The notes under the pieces are model-generated. The model did not search any database and was not told where the DNA came from. It worked only from the letters and a program-made list of their open reading frames with translations. A stretch of DNA of 50,274 bases from Pseudomonadota bacterium. Its GTDB lineage: Bacteria; Pseudomonadota; Gammaproteobacteria; Burkholderiales; Rhodocyclaceae. The stretch spans positions 1-50,274 of the forward strand of contig JAGTRS010000028.1 of NCBI GenBank assembly GCA_018262195.1, read 5' to 3'. This document shows, one piece after another, positions 7,595 through 15,800 of this stretch (positions are counted from its first letter, which is position 1; each line of letters opens with the position of its first letter). A program made the position numbers and the translations under genes.

Positions 7595-7997
7595 GCCGGA
7601 ATAAAAGCAAGACTGGCGCCAATTGAAACTTATTAACTATCAGCGAGATAGAAAAATTTCCGATGTCGGGAAGGCGACAGAAATGCGTGAGGACGTTGCT
7701 CAGCAATCGCCTACCTGCCGATTGCCGCAATTTGCCGCTCCGCTGGTTCGCGGCTGGTTCCTGTCTGGAGCAGTCACTCAAATAGACAACAGACAGACCG
7801 CTCGTCGGCCCTAGCTGACGCTAATGACATGCTGGTAATCTGGCTGCTTCCAACCTTTTTTAAGCCGCTCCGGCGACAGGGAGTGTGGATACTTGCATGG
7901 GCTACCATGTGCTCTGCGTAACAACAGCTGCTCCCGGCAGATTCACACCGTGAACCTGTAAATCTGCCGACATAACGACTATTTAAGCGGACCGTTT
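7595..7997. other. Gene-free divergent intergenic region
   Basis: About 400 bases between two divergently transcribed genes. The stretch 7620-7680 is AT-rich and should hold the promoter of the minus-strand Fe-S gene; 7800-7997 should hold the promoter of the ATPase gene. The short open frames here have poor codon usage and lack ribosome sites. No perfect promoter motif, repeat or tRNA was identified, although the lower GC content suggests a junction with foreign DNA. Confidence 0.5.
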
Positions 7998-10628
7998 ATG
8001 GCCTCCATTCTTGCTGAGTATCAGAGATTTCTTGCGTCGTTGGCGAGATTGCCTGCGTCCGACAACGTGCGGCGAATGGCGAATCTGGTGCTCGCCAACC
8101 TAGACCACCTTGCAGAAGTTGGCGCCACACGGCGCGCCCGATCAGGGCGGCTGGCACCCATTGCCGTTACCCATCTGCTTACGACCGCAGCAGAGCTACA
8201 GCAGGAGGCGTTGCCCGATGCACGCGAACAGTTCGTGGGGCGTCTGCACGAACTTACCGTCGGCCCCTTTCGCGGCTTCATGCGCCAGGAGACCTTCGAC
8301 CTCAGCAGAGACATAACGCTCGTTTACGGCGCCAACGGCACGGGGAAAAGTAGTTTTTGCGAGGCGCTGGAAGCCGCCATGCTGGGCTCTATCAGCGAGG
8401 CAAAGGTCAAACGAGTAGATCATCGCGTCTACTGCAACAACGCGCGACTTCGTCGGCACTCCGCACCGATCCTGACCTCGCGGGTAGTTGAAGCGGCCCC
8501 TGCAGTAGTGGTGGCCAACGAAGATGCATACCGATTCTGTTTCATCGAGAAGAATCGTCTGGATGATTTTGCTCGAATAGCTGCACGAACCCCGGGCGAC
8601 CAGCGTCAACTGATTGCCACCCTATTCGGGGTAGATCAGTTCAGCGAGTTCGTGCGAGGCTTCAATCCCAGCCTTGACGAGAACCTCAACCTGACTGGAC
8701 AGAAGGCCTTGATGCTGGCCGCGCGCCGCACTCAGCTGGCCGCCGCTGAGCAACTCCTTAGGACAAACCCTGAAAAGCTTGCGCAACTGGACCGTGACGA
8801 GTCGGCACTGGCTGAACGCATATGGCCGGGAAAATCGTTCGCCGAAGTCTGCGATTGGTTGTTCGGAAATCCCCAAACACAGGGGCGATTAGCCTATGTT
8901 CAAGGTTTGCTCAATGCAGCGCCGCCTCAGGTTCACGGCATAACCCAAGCCAATCTGGCTGCCCTGCTTGGCGAGGCATATCGCATCGATGCGCTTCTGC
9001 GGGCAGCACGAGAACAATTGGCAGCTCGCGCCGGTGATGTCTCGTATACGCAACTCTATAACGCGGTGCTCCAATTGAGTGAAGGTGCGACATCGTGCCC
9101 TGCGTGCGGAACTGATCTTGGTCAGGTTGCCCAAAATCCGTTCGATCGGGCACGGGTTGGCCTGCAACAGCTCGCCGAACTCGCGGCCATCCAGCGTCAG
9201 GAACAACAGCATAGCCAAGTACTGAATAGCGCACTTCATAATCTGCTTTTAGCCATGACCTCAGCCATTCGCGCTGTCGCAGTTGTCAACCCTGACGAAC
9301 TCAGCGCCGCTAATTTGCCGACGCTACCGGCTGCCGCAGATGGCGGGTGGCTCCAGCCATGGGTAGATAACAATAATCACGCTTGGCAAACCTTGCTGAG
9401 ACTAGTCGCATCTGTTGAGCGCCGTGACGTTGAAAGCCAGCAAGTTCTGAATCAACGCCGGGAACTGGCGCAGGAACGTGAGTGCCTCGACGGGTACCGT
9501 TCTGAAATTGAGCGCTGCAGAACCATTCGGGATACCAGTCAGCAAGCCTTCCTCCAAGCCCAACGTGAAGTCGCGCAGTTCGAAGAAGCGAACCGCGAAC
9601 TGGCGGCCGAAGTAGCTGCAGAGGCGAATGTGATTGCCCATCACCTCGTAATCAAGGAGAGCTACGATGGATTCCTTGCGGCGCTGAGGCAGTATTTGGA
9701 CGGGTTGCCTTCGCTGCTGTTGCAGGGGCTCGGGCAGCGAGCTCGTGATCTGTATAACTCGTTCAACCGAGACGATCCACCGGTTGATCTACTTCATGCC
9801 CTGTGGCTTCCACTTGCGGAGAACGGCAAGATCGAGATCGAATTCGCTGCTGAGCCAGGGGTTCGTTACGACGCGCTGGTCATCCTCAGCGAAGGACATA
9901 TCAAATGCCTGGGATTAGCAATATTGCTTGCAAAGAACATCGAGCAAGGTTGCCCCGTGGTGATTTTCGATGACGTAGTGAACGCCATCGACGACGAACA
10001 CCGAAATGGCATCTGGCGGACCTTCTTTGAAGACAATCTGCTTGACGGCAAACAAGTTATTCTGACCTCGCATGCTGAGGAATTTCTACACCGTATCCAG
10101 CAAGAGTTAGGGGTGGAGCGAGCCCAGTTTATTAAGGTCTATAAGTTTCTTCCTCATCAAGGGGAACGCCACCTGCGCGTCGATACTGATCCACCTACGA
10201 AGAACTACGTCCTGCTTGCCCAGTCCTCCCTTGCTGCCGACGAAAAACGGGACGCTCTGCGCCATTCGAGACCTGCCATTGAAAGCCTGACTGATCGTCT
10301 GTGGACGTGGTTGGGTAGGCGCGGGGACGGCCGGCTGGAGCTCAAGCTCGGCGGCCCTAGAGCGAAATGGGAGCTCAACAACAAGTGCATGAAGTTGCGA
10401 GGTGCTTTGGGGCGCTTGCAGAACCCGCACCCAGCAATGCCCATTGTGTTGGCGGCCCTTGATGATCTCTTGGGGATTAACGGTGGGTCGATTGAATGGG
10501 GCTACCTCAACAGTGGCACCCACGATTCCCAACGTGACAATGAGTTCGACCGAGCGGCAGTACAGCGAATTGTCAATGCGGCGACGGCGCTTGATGCTGG
10601 CCTGACTCAATTGCAGCAGGGGCGCTGA
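7998..10628 (+). CDS. Rad50/SMC-like AAA/ABC ATPase with zinc-hook motif, candidate defence protein
   Basis: 876 residues. Residues 1-80 form a helical domain of unknown type. An ABC-type half-ATPase follows, with Walker A GANGTGKSS (111-119). The middle region is rich in helix with coiled-coil stretches and a single zinc-hook-like C367-PA-C370. The second half-ATPase has an ABC signature LSEGH (630-634), Walker B VVIFDD (654-659, with Asp658/659) and an H-loop histidine in TSHAEE (His692). A ~170-residue C-terminal domain follows, with the motif LNSGTHD (837-843) near its end. The layout resembles Rad50/RecN-like ATPases of stand-alone phage-defence genes; no nuclease partner lies beside it. 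A more distant alternative is an RloC-like protein, but I cannot see a convincing anticodon-nuclease motif. Base composition and codon use look less GC-rich than in the neighbouring nif genes. Confidence 0.85.
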   Translation: MASILAEYQRFLASLARLPASDNVRRMANLVLANLDHLAEVGATRRARSGRLAPIAVTHLLTTAAELQQEALPDAREQFVGRLHELTVGPFRGFMRQETFDLSRDITLVYGANGTGKSSFCEALEAAMLGSISEAKVKRVDHRVYCNNARLRRHSAPILTSRVVEAAPAVVVANEDAYRFCFIEKNRLDDFARIAARTPGDQRQLIATLFGVDQFSEFVRGFNPSLDENLNLTGQKALMLAARRTQLAAAEQLLRTNPEKLAQLDRDESALAERIWPGKSFAEVCDWLFGNPQTQGRLAYVQGLLNAAPPQVHGITQANLAALLGEAYRIDALLRAAREQLAARAGDVSYTQLYNAVLQLSEGATSCPACGTDLGQVAQNPFDRARVGLQQLAELAAIQRQEQQHSQVLNSALHNLLLAMTSAIRAVAVVNPDELSAANLPTLPAAADGGWLQPWVDNNNHAWQTLLRLVASVERRDVESQQVLNQRRELAQERECLDGYRSEIERCRTIRDTSQQAFLQAQREVAQFEEANRELAAEVAAEANVIAHHLVIKESYDGFLAALRQYLDGLPSLLLQGLGQRARDLYNSFNRDDPPVDLLHALWLPLAENGKIEIEFAAEPGVRYDALVILSEGHIKCLGLAILLAKNIEQGCPVVIFDDVVNAIDDEHRNGIWRTFFEDNLLDGKQVILTSHAEEFLHRIQQELGVERAQFIKVYKFLPHQGERHLRVDTDPPTKNYVLLAQSSLAADEKRDALRHSRPAIESLTDRLWTWLGRRGDGRLELKLGGPRAKWELNNKCMKLRGALGRLQNPHPAMPIVLAALDDLLGINGGSIEWGYLNSGTHDSQRDNEFDRAAVQRIVNAATALDAGLTQLQQGR

Positions 10629-10879
10629 TTTTTCATTGCTCAGGTGAGAAATTCTGCGCAATGACGCGCCCAATTGAAGTTTCAGTGATGTGCTTTGGTC
10701 GGCTGACCGCCGAATAGCTGCCGTTCGGTATGATCTGTCGCAATGTCAGCTTTGGCCGAGTAGTGTGAATTAGCCGTCCGGCTGCCTCAGAAGTTCAGCA
10801 GTCGTTGGGATGATGCCTCCCAATAGGTGGAGACCATCTGAAATTCCCCAATTTGATCGTACAACCCAGCCAATGCTCG

Positions 10880-11422
10880 CTAGACCCCGGGCGGAAGCTT
10901 GGATGCCATCATCTTCTTCCGGTCGATCTTGCGCCCGTCGACAATGAAGGTTCCGTCACCCACCGCGTGAAGCGTGCGCCGCTCCTTGCGGTCGGCATCG
11001 ATGTAGGCGGCGACCGCTTCCAGCACGACGATGTTGTGCTTTTCGACGATGTCGATGACCTGGCACTCGATGTTGGCGAGGCATTCCTTGATCAGTGGCG
11101 GTGAGACCAGCTTGGCCGGCAATGGGGTGAGCTTGAACTTGGCAAACTTGTCGGTATCGGCGCCTGAGCACGTCCCTATGCCGACCACTGTATCGAGCAG
11201 GTCGACGGTGGGAATGGCGATGACGCACTCCCGATGCTTTCGCAGCGCTGCGTAGGAGTGATTCCATTCGCCCGTGGTGATGGCGAAAACCGGGGTGAAA
11301 TCCATCACCATGGTCCAGGAGATGGTCATGATGTTGGCTTTTTTCCCGTCATGGGTGGTCACGAGAACCACCGGCCCGGGTTCGATCAGCGTGAAAGCCT
11401 TGGTCAGTTCCAGCTGTTGCAT
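10880..11422 (-). CDS. Flavin reductase family protein
   Basis: 180 residues with the flavin-reductase-like FMN-binding split-barrel pattern: PGPVVLVTTHDGKKANIMTI near the N-terminus, followed by the VFAITTGEWNHSY strand, CVIAIP and GTCSGADTDKF. These proteins reduce FMN/FAD with NAD(P)H for a partner oxygenase or bind flavin themselves; the partner is unknown here. The frame extends seven codons further, but the ATG at 11422 is preceded by GGAGG at seven bases, so this start is chosen. Downstream (10629-10879) about 250 bases show no gene or clear terminator. Confidence 0.88.
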   Translation of the reverse strand: MQQLELTKAFTLIEPGPVVLVTTHDGKKANIMTISWTMVMDFTPVFAITTGEWNHSYAALRKHRECVIAIPTVDLLDTVVGIGTCSGADTDKFAKFKLTPLPAKLVSPPLIKECLANIECQVIDIVEKHNIVVLEAVAAYIDADRKERRTLHAVGDGTFIVDGRKIDRKKMMASKLPPGV

Positions 11423-11568
11423 GAAGGTGCCTCCGATAGTCATGCCAAGCTCGCGTGCTTAATGTTATCCGCCAATCTCGATGGGCAATCAAGTGATCAA
11501 CGTGTGTTCCTCGTTGGCGCCGTTGCCCGGCTTATTGCATCAGGCAGATGGCGCGCGCCAAGCCTGCG

Positions 11569-12186
11569 TTATCGACTATCCCTGACGCGAAACCAGCCGG
11601 CGATGCTACGGCGCTTCTTGCAGGCGGCGAGTACTTCGTGGGGAAAGTACTCACTGAGGAAGATGATCATGCTGCCAAAAACCGGGTTAACGGTGGCGAT
11701 AGCCGATACGCCGTCTGCCTCGAACAAGCGCAACTCGCCCCCATCGGCCACCTGCCAGTTTTCATTCAGGTAATAAACGGTGGAAAGAATGCGATTCCTT
11801 TTGCCGTTCAGCACGTCCGAATGTTTGGCGTAGCCGGCGCCATCGCCGTAGATGGCGTAGTGGCATTCGTAGTCGAACAGCCCCAGGTAGAGCGCCGCAT
11901 TCAAGCCCAGACGCAGTTGCTCCATCCAGAGCAGATAGGCCCGATCGGTAACGTTGGCGTCATCGAGCCAACTGATGACATCACCGCGGATTGAATCGAT
12001 CTGTTGCTTGGCCTGACCCCGGCCAATCTGAGCCGGAAGAAAGCGGACGCACCCATCGTCCTGACAACGTGCCAGCAGGCCGCTCGAGAGCGTTGCGAGC
12101 AGTGGCTTGTCGAGCACGATGTAGCCGACCTGCGTCAGTTGCCGGGCAATAGCCGCTATATCGACGACCGGCCCAACTTCGGCCAA
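11569..12186 (-). CDS. 2-oxoglutarate/Fe(II)-dependent oxygenase (prolyl-4-hydroxylase-like)
   Basis: The C-terminal half shows the facial-triad pattern of the P4Hc/SM-20 family: H-x-D in YAKHSDV, then STVYYLNENW and GGELRLFEAD, then the distal histidine in YFPHEV and the 2OG-binding arginine in KKRRSIAGWFR. The substrate is unknown; family members hydroxylate proteins or small molecules. The reading frame stays open to 12432, but its first ~80 codons look non-coding. I chose a TTG at 12186, giving 205 residues, which is normal for the family; no good ribosome site supports any start. The gene is divergent from nifV. Confidence 0.78.
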   Translation of the reverse strand: MAEVGPVVDIAAIARQLTQVGYIVLDKPLLATLSSGLLARCQDDGCVRFLPAQIGRGQAKQQIDSIRGDVISWLDDANVTDRAYLLWMEQLRLGLNAALYLGLFDYECHYAIYGDGAGYAKHSDVLNGKRNRILSTVYYLNENWQVADGGELRLFEADGVSAIATVNPVFGSMIIFLSEYFPHEVLAACKKRRSIAGWFRVRDSR

Positions 12187-12404
12187 CGGCGTTATAGCGT
12201 GGATTTTGAGGTCAGAAAAGAATCTTTCTGCTCCACCTGAACAGGCGGTTTGATGGCTGGGCCAGAATCCGGCTCGCAGGCGCTTCCGGCATTTCGATGC
12301 GAAGAGGCTGCATCTGGCTGGCAAGCCGAAAGCGACGTGAGCGGATTTGGATTCATGCGTCGACAGTAGCACCGATCTCCCGGAATAAACGGCGGCGGCG
12401 AAAT

Positions 12405-12420
12405 TGTCGCAATCACGACA
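12405..12420 (+). promoter_or_regulatory. NifA upstream activator sequence of the nifV operon
   Basis: TGTCGCAATCACGACA matches TGT-N10-ACA, the consensus binding site of the enhancer-binding protein NifA, exactly. It lies 61 bases upstream of the -24 element, a normal working distance for NifA. Confidence 0.85.
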
Positions 12421-12481
12421 AGGAGCCCACAAGCCCCGCTCAGAGCAAAATAATTTTCTTTATTTTCATTAACTTAAATAC

Positions 12482-12497
12482 TGGCACCACCCTTGCT
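12482..12497 (+). promoter_or_regulatory. Sigma-54 (-24/-12) promoter of the nifV operon
   Basis: TGGCACCACCCTTGCT fits the RpoN consensus TGGCAC-N5-TTGCW, with the invariant GG and GC ten bases apart. The -12 GC lies about 26 bases before the nifV ATG. Together with the NifA site upstream, this shows that the nifV-cysE-orf-nifWZM operon is under NifA/RpoN control. Confidence 0.92.
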
Positions 12498-12520
12498 ACG
12501 AAGACTGCGAGGAGAACGCC

Positions 12521-13660
12521 ATGACCAACCCAGCCTTTGTCACGATCAACGACACCACGCTTCGCGATGGCGAGCAGTCGGCTGGCGTGGCTTTCTCGCT
12601 CGATGAAAAACTGGACATCGCCCGCCAGCTCGCCGCCATCGGCGTGCCTGAGCTGGAAGTCGGCATTCCGGCGATGGGAGACGAGGAACGCGATTCGATC
12701 CGTGCCGTCGCCAATCTCAATCTCGCCCCGCGCCTGATGGTGTGGAGCCGCATGCACCCGGCCGACATCGCCGCCTGCGCTGGCCTCGGCGCCCACCTGA
12801 TCGACATTTCGGTGCCGGCCTCGGACCAGCATCTGGCCTACAAGCTGAAGCAGGACCGCGCCTGGTTGCTGCGCGAGCTGCCCAAGTTCATCGGTGCCGC
12901 GCTCAGCCTCGGCCTTGAAGTCGGCCTCGGCTGCGAAGACGCCTCGCGCGCCGACATGAACTTCCTCTGCGCCCTGGCTGAAACCGCCGAGCGGGCCGGT
13001 GCCCGCCGCCTGCGCTTTGCCGATACGCTCGGCATCCTCGAGCCCTTCGGCACCTTCGACCGCATCTCGACCCTGCGCCGCAATACCGGCCTCGAAATCG
13101 AAATGCACGCCCACGACGACATGGGCCTGGCCACGGCCAACACGCTGGCCGCCTGCAAGGCCGGTGCGACGCACGTGAACACCACGGTCAACGGCCTCGG
13201 CGAGCGGGCCGGCAACGCCCCGCTCGAAGAAGTCGTGCTCGGCCTGACCAAGCTTTACGGCATTGAAACCAATGTCAGTCTCAAGGGCTTCCCGTCGCTG
13301 TCGGCCAAGGTGGCCAGCGCTTCGGGCCGCGCCATCCCCTGGCAGAAGAGCGTTGTCGGCGCCGGCGCCTTCACGCACGAAGCCGGAATCCACGTCGATG
13401 GGCTGTTGAAGCACCCCGACAACTACCAGGGTTTCGACCCGCGCGAAGTTGGCCAGGCGCACCGCATCGTGCTCGGCAAGCATTCCGGTTCACGCGCCGT
13501 GCAGGTCGTCTATGCCGGACTCGGTTTCGAACTCGGCGAGACCGAAGCCCAGGCCATGCTGCCGCGTGTCCGCACCTTTGTTGCCGAACACAAACACCCG
13601 CCGGAAGTGTCCGATCTGCGCGACCTTCTGAGCTCCCTCCGGAGCAACCTCCATGTCTGA
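12521..13660 (+). CDS. nifV: Homocitrate synthase
   Basis: NifV condenses acetyl-CoA with 2-oxoglutarate to make R-homocitrate, the organic ligand of FeMo-co. The 379-residue product has the DRE-TIM metallolyase signature: [17 protein letters not shown] at residues 8-24. It also has the metal-binding [10 protein letters not shown] with the second signature region [20 protein letters not shown], and [11 protein letters not shown]. Length and motifs separate it from the larger LeuA (isopropylmalate synthase). AGGAG lies six bases before the ATG at 12521. It is the first gene of the second nif operon, directly behind a sigma-54 promoter. The stop overlaps the start of cysE. Confidence 0.96.
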   Translation: MTNPAFVTINDTTLRDGEQSAGVAFSLDEKLDIARQLAAIGVPELEVGIPAMGDEERDSIRAVANLNLAPRLMVWSRMHPADIAACAGLGAHLIDISVPASDQHLAYKLKQDRAWLLRELPKFIGAALSLGLEVGLGCEDASRADMNFLCALAETAERAGARRLRFADTLGILEPFGTFDRISTLRRNTGLEIEMHAHDDMGLATANTLAACKAGATHVNTTVNGLGERAGNAPLEEVVLGLTKLYGIETNVSLKGFPSLSAKVASASGRAIPWQKSVVGAGAFTHEAGIHVDGLLKHPDNYQGFDPREVGQAHRIVLGKHSGSRAVQVVYAGLGFELGETEAQAMLPRVRTFVAEHKHPPEVSDLRDLLSSLRSNLHV

Positions 13661-14429
13661 AGCGATGACCATGACCGCAAGCACAATGGCAGCACCCGGC
13701 CTCTGGGCGACCCTCAAGGAAGACCTGAGCTGTGTCTTTCAGCGCGACCCGGCGGCCCGCTCGACGCTGGAGGTGCTGACCACCTACCCCGGCGTCCATG
13801 CCATCCTCGCCCACCGCCTGTCGCACCGCCTGTGGCAGAACGGCTGGCGCTTCCCGGCCCGCTTCCTGTCTTTCCTCAGCCGGACGCTGACCAACGTGGA
13901 CATCCACCCCGGCGCCACCATCGGCCACCGCTTCTTCATCGATCACGGCGCCTGTGTGGTGATCGGCGAGACGGCTGAAGTCGGCGACGATGTCACGCTT
14001 TACCACGGTGTTACCCTCGGCGGCACCTCGTGGAACAAGGGCAAGCGCCACCCGACGCTGGCCGACGGTGTGGTCGTCGGCGCTGGCGCCAAGATTCTCG
14101 GCCCGATTCATATTGGCGAACGCGTCCGCGTCGGCGCCAATTCCGTGGTCGTCAAGGACGTGCCAGCCGACCGGACGGTCGTCGGCGTACCCGGCCGGAT
14201 CGTCGACACCAGGGTCGGCACGGCACGCCCTGAAAATGGCATCAGCCTGGACCATAACCTGATGCCCGATCCGGTGGCCAAGTCCATTGCCTGCCTGATC
14301 GAACGCATTGAAACACTGGAGAAGGAGCTGGCTGAAATCCGCCATGAGCCGCCTCCCCCCGACCACAGTGGCGAGTGCCGTACCTGCACCGCCGGCGACT
14401 TGTGCTGCGAGCACGAGGCGATGCACTGA
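13653..14429 (+). CDS. cysE: nif-linked serine O-acetyltransferase
   Basis: CysE makes O-acetylserine from serine and acetyl-CoA, feeding cysteine synthesis. A nif-linked copy is thought to meet the extra sulfur demand of Fe-S and FeMo-co assembly. The 258-residue product has an N-terminal helical domain and a left-handed beta-helix of hexapeptide repeats, with catalytic DHG ([11 protein letters not shown]) and HGVTLGG motifs and GNSxV-like [10 protein letters not shown]. The ATG at 13653 overlaps the nifV stop by eight bases. The C-terminal 20 residues are unusual: [21 protein letters not shown] contains four cysteines and three histidines, like a metal-binding tail. Confidence 0.94.
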   Translation: MSEAMTMTASTMAAPGLWATLKEDLSCVFQRDPAARSTLEVLTTYPGVHAILAHRLSHRLWQNGWRFPARFLSFLSRTLTNVDIHPGATIGHRFFIDHGACVVIGETAEVGDDVTLYHGVTLGGTSWNKGKRHPTLADGVVVGAGAKILGPIHIGERVRVGANSVVVKDVPADRTVVGVPGRIVDTRVGTARPENGISLDHNLMPDPVAKSIACLIERIETLEKELAEIRHEPPPPDHSGECRTCTAGDLCCEHEAMH

Positions 14430-14449
14430 ACACTGGACTGAACGACACC

Positions 14450-14989
14450 ATGGATCTGCTCGACTTCTCCGACTGCAAGCTCTACTTCGAGGACGCACTG
14501 CCCCCCGAGGCCGAGCGGCTGATCGCCCAGGCAGCCGAGGATTACGGCGATCCGACGGCGGAGCTGTCGCTGCTGCGTGCCAACCTGCTGGCTCCGGAGC
14601 ACCTGACCGTGCTGGTCAGCCTGTACCGCTACTACTTCTACCAGCACCGGCTTGACGATGTGCTGATCGTTGCCGACCACGCCAAACGCATCTCAGCCCG
14701 CCATCTCGGCATCCCCAACGATTGGCGCCAGATCGATGAGGCCCAGCTCGGCTCGGCTGCCGCCACTTCTTTCGGCCTGCTGCGCTTCTATCTGCTGGCC
14801 CTCAAGGCCGAAAGCGTTGTCCTGCTACGCCTCGGCCGTATCGCCGAATCGCGTGACCGCCTGACCAAACTGGCCGCACTGGATAGCCGCGATCATCTCG
14901 GCGCCGCCAAACTTCTCGAAGTCGTCGATGAATTCCAGAGCGAAGAAACGACGTCTGAAACCGCATCACTTAACCTTGTCGCAGCCTGA
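14450..14989 (+). CDS. Conserved nif-operon protein of unknown function, TPR-like helical
   Basis: 179 residues, almost entirely predictable helix, with TPR-like pairs such as LTVLVSLYRYYFYQHRLDDVLIVADHAKRI and a second repeat around residues 112-150. No catalytic motif, signal peptide or membrane span is seen. It lies between cysE and nifW, where Azotobacter has an uncharacterised reading frame in the same operon, so it is probably a conserved accessory protein. The ATG at 14450 (MDLLDFSD) is preferred over upstream GTG because it clears the cysE stop by 20 bases. The function is not known; a protein-interaction role is inferred from the helical repeats. Confidence 0.8.
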   Translation: MDLLDFSDCKLYFEDALPPEAERLIAQAAEDYGDPTAELSLLRANLLAPEHLTVLVSLYRYYFYQHRLDDVLIVADHAKRISARHLGIPNDWRQIDEAQLGSAAATSFGLLRFYLLALKAESVVLLRLGRIAESRDRLTKLAALDSRDHLGAAKLLEVVDEFQSEETTSETASLNLVAA

Positions 14990-14999
14990 GGAGGCAATC

Positions 15000-15341
15000 A
15001 TGGAAGACACTCTGAGCCTTGCTGAAGCCATGGAAGACCTGGTCTCGGCCGAAGATTTCCTGGACTATTTCGAAGTCCCCTACGACCCCGCCGTCGTCCA
15101 TGTGAACCGCCTGCACATCCTGCAGCGCTTCCATGACTACCTGGCCAAACAGGCGCCCAACCTGCCGCCCGAAGAAGGCCAGCAGCGTGGCATCTACCGC
15201 CTGTGGCTGGAACGCGCCTATCAGGATTTCGTCACTTCCAACTCGCTGACCGAAAAGGTCTTTGCTGTCTTCCAGACGGTTTCCAAGCCAGATGGTGGCA
15301 TGAGTTCCTTCGTTTCTCTCGACAAGGTATTCCGCGAATGA
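15000..15341 (+). CDS. nifW: Nitrogenase-stabilising/protective protein NifW
   Basis: NifW binds the MoFe protein and helps its maturation or protects it from oxygen. The 113-residue product matches the family: an acidic N-terminus followed by SAEDFLDYFEVPYDPAVVHVNRLHILQRF, then the IYRLWLERAYQDFVTSN block. The ATG at 15000 has GAGGAGG at 14988-14994, so upstream starts in the same frame are not used. The last bases overlap the start of nifZ (ATGA), pointing to coupled translation. Confidence 0.94.
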   Translation: MEDTLSLAEAMEDLVSAEDFLDYFEVPYDPAVVHVNRLHILQRFHDYLAKQAPNLPPEEGQQRGIYRLWLERAYQDFVTSNSLTEKVFAVFQTVSKPDGGMSSFVSLDKVFRE

Positions 15342-15796
15342 TGAACGCTCAGTGGGAGTACGGTGAGGCCGTGCGTCTCACCCGGAATGTCCGCAACGAC
15401 GGCACCTATCCCGGCCTCGATCCAGGCGCGCCGCTGGTCCGTCGCGGCAGCGTCGGCTATGTCGTCGATGTCGGCACCTTCCTGCAGGATCAGATCATCT
15501 ACTCGGTGAACTTCCTCGACGAAGGCAAGATCGTCGGCTGCCGCGAAGAAGAACTGATTGGCGCCGACGATCCGTGGACGCCGTCACGTTTCGAGTTCCG
15601 CGAAAAAGTGGTGGCAGCCAAGGGTCTGTCGGTTGGCGGCAATGTGCTGGTCGAACCGGGCTCCGTCGGCGAAGTCATCAAGGTGATTCGCGATGCCGCC
15701 GCTGGCGTCGCCTACCACATCCATTTCGACCGCCTGCCGGGCCGCGTCCTGCAGATTCCCGAAGCCCTGCTGGAACCGGTCGCAACCAGGGAATGA
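15338..15796 (+). CDS. nifZ: Nitrogen fixation protein NifZ
   Basis: NifZ takes part in formation of the second P-cluster of the MoFe protein. The product (152 residues) starts MMNAQWEYGEAVRLTRNVRNDGTYPG, the characteristic NifZ N-terminus. It continues with the RRGSVGYVVDVGTFLQDQIIYSV-like beta region; a second similar domain (GGNVLVEPGSVGEVIKV) follows. A longer open frame upstream from 15203 overlaps nifW and is not used. The ATG at 15338 overlaps the nifW stop; ATG at 15341 is an alternative. nifM follows after four bases. Confidence 0.93.
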   Translation: MMNAQWEYGEAVRLTRNVRNDGTYPGLDPGAPLVRRGSVGYVVDVGTFLQDQIIYSVNFLDEGKIVGCREEELIGADDPWTPSRFEFREKVVAAKGLSVGGNVLVEPGSVGEVIKVIRDAAAGVAYHIHFDRLPGRVLQIPEALLEPVATRE

Positions 15797-15800
15797 AAGC

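Noticed and set aside
7998..10628. Assignment as RloC anticodon nuclease
   Set aside because: The hook and ATPase layout fit loosely, but I could not place a convincing PrrC-type Arg/Glu/His nuclease triad in the C-terminal domain.
12187..12432. N-terminal extension of the 2OG oxygenase to the TTG at 12432
   Set aside because: The added ~80 residues look non-coding, contain the NifA site, and would make the protein much longer than its family.
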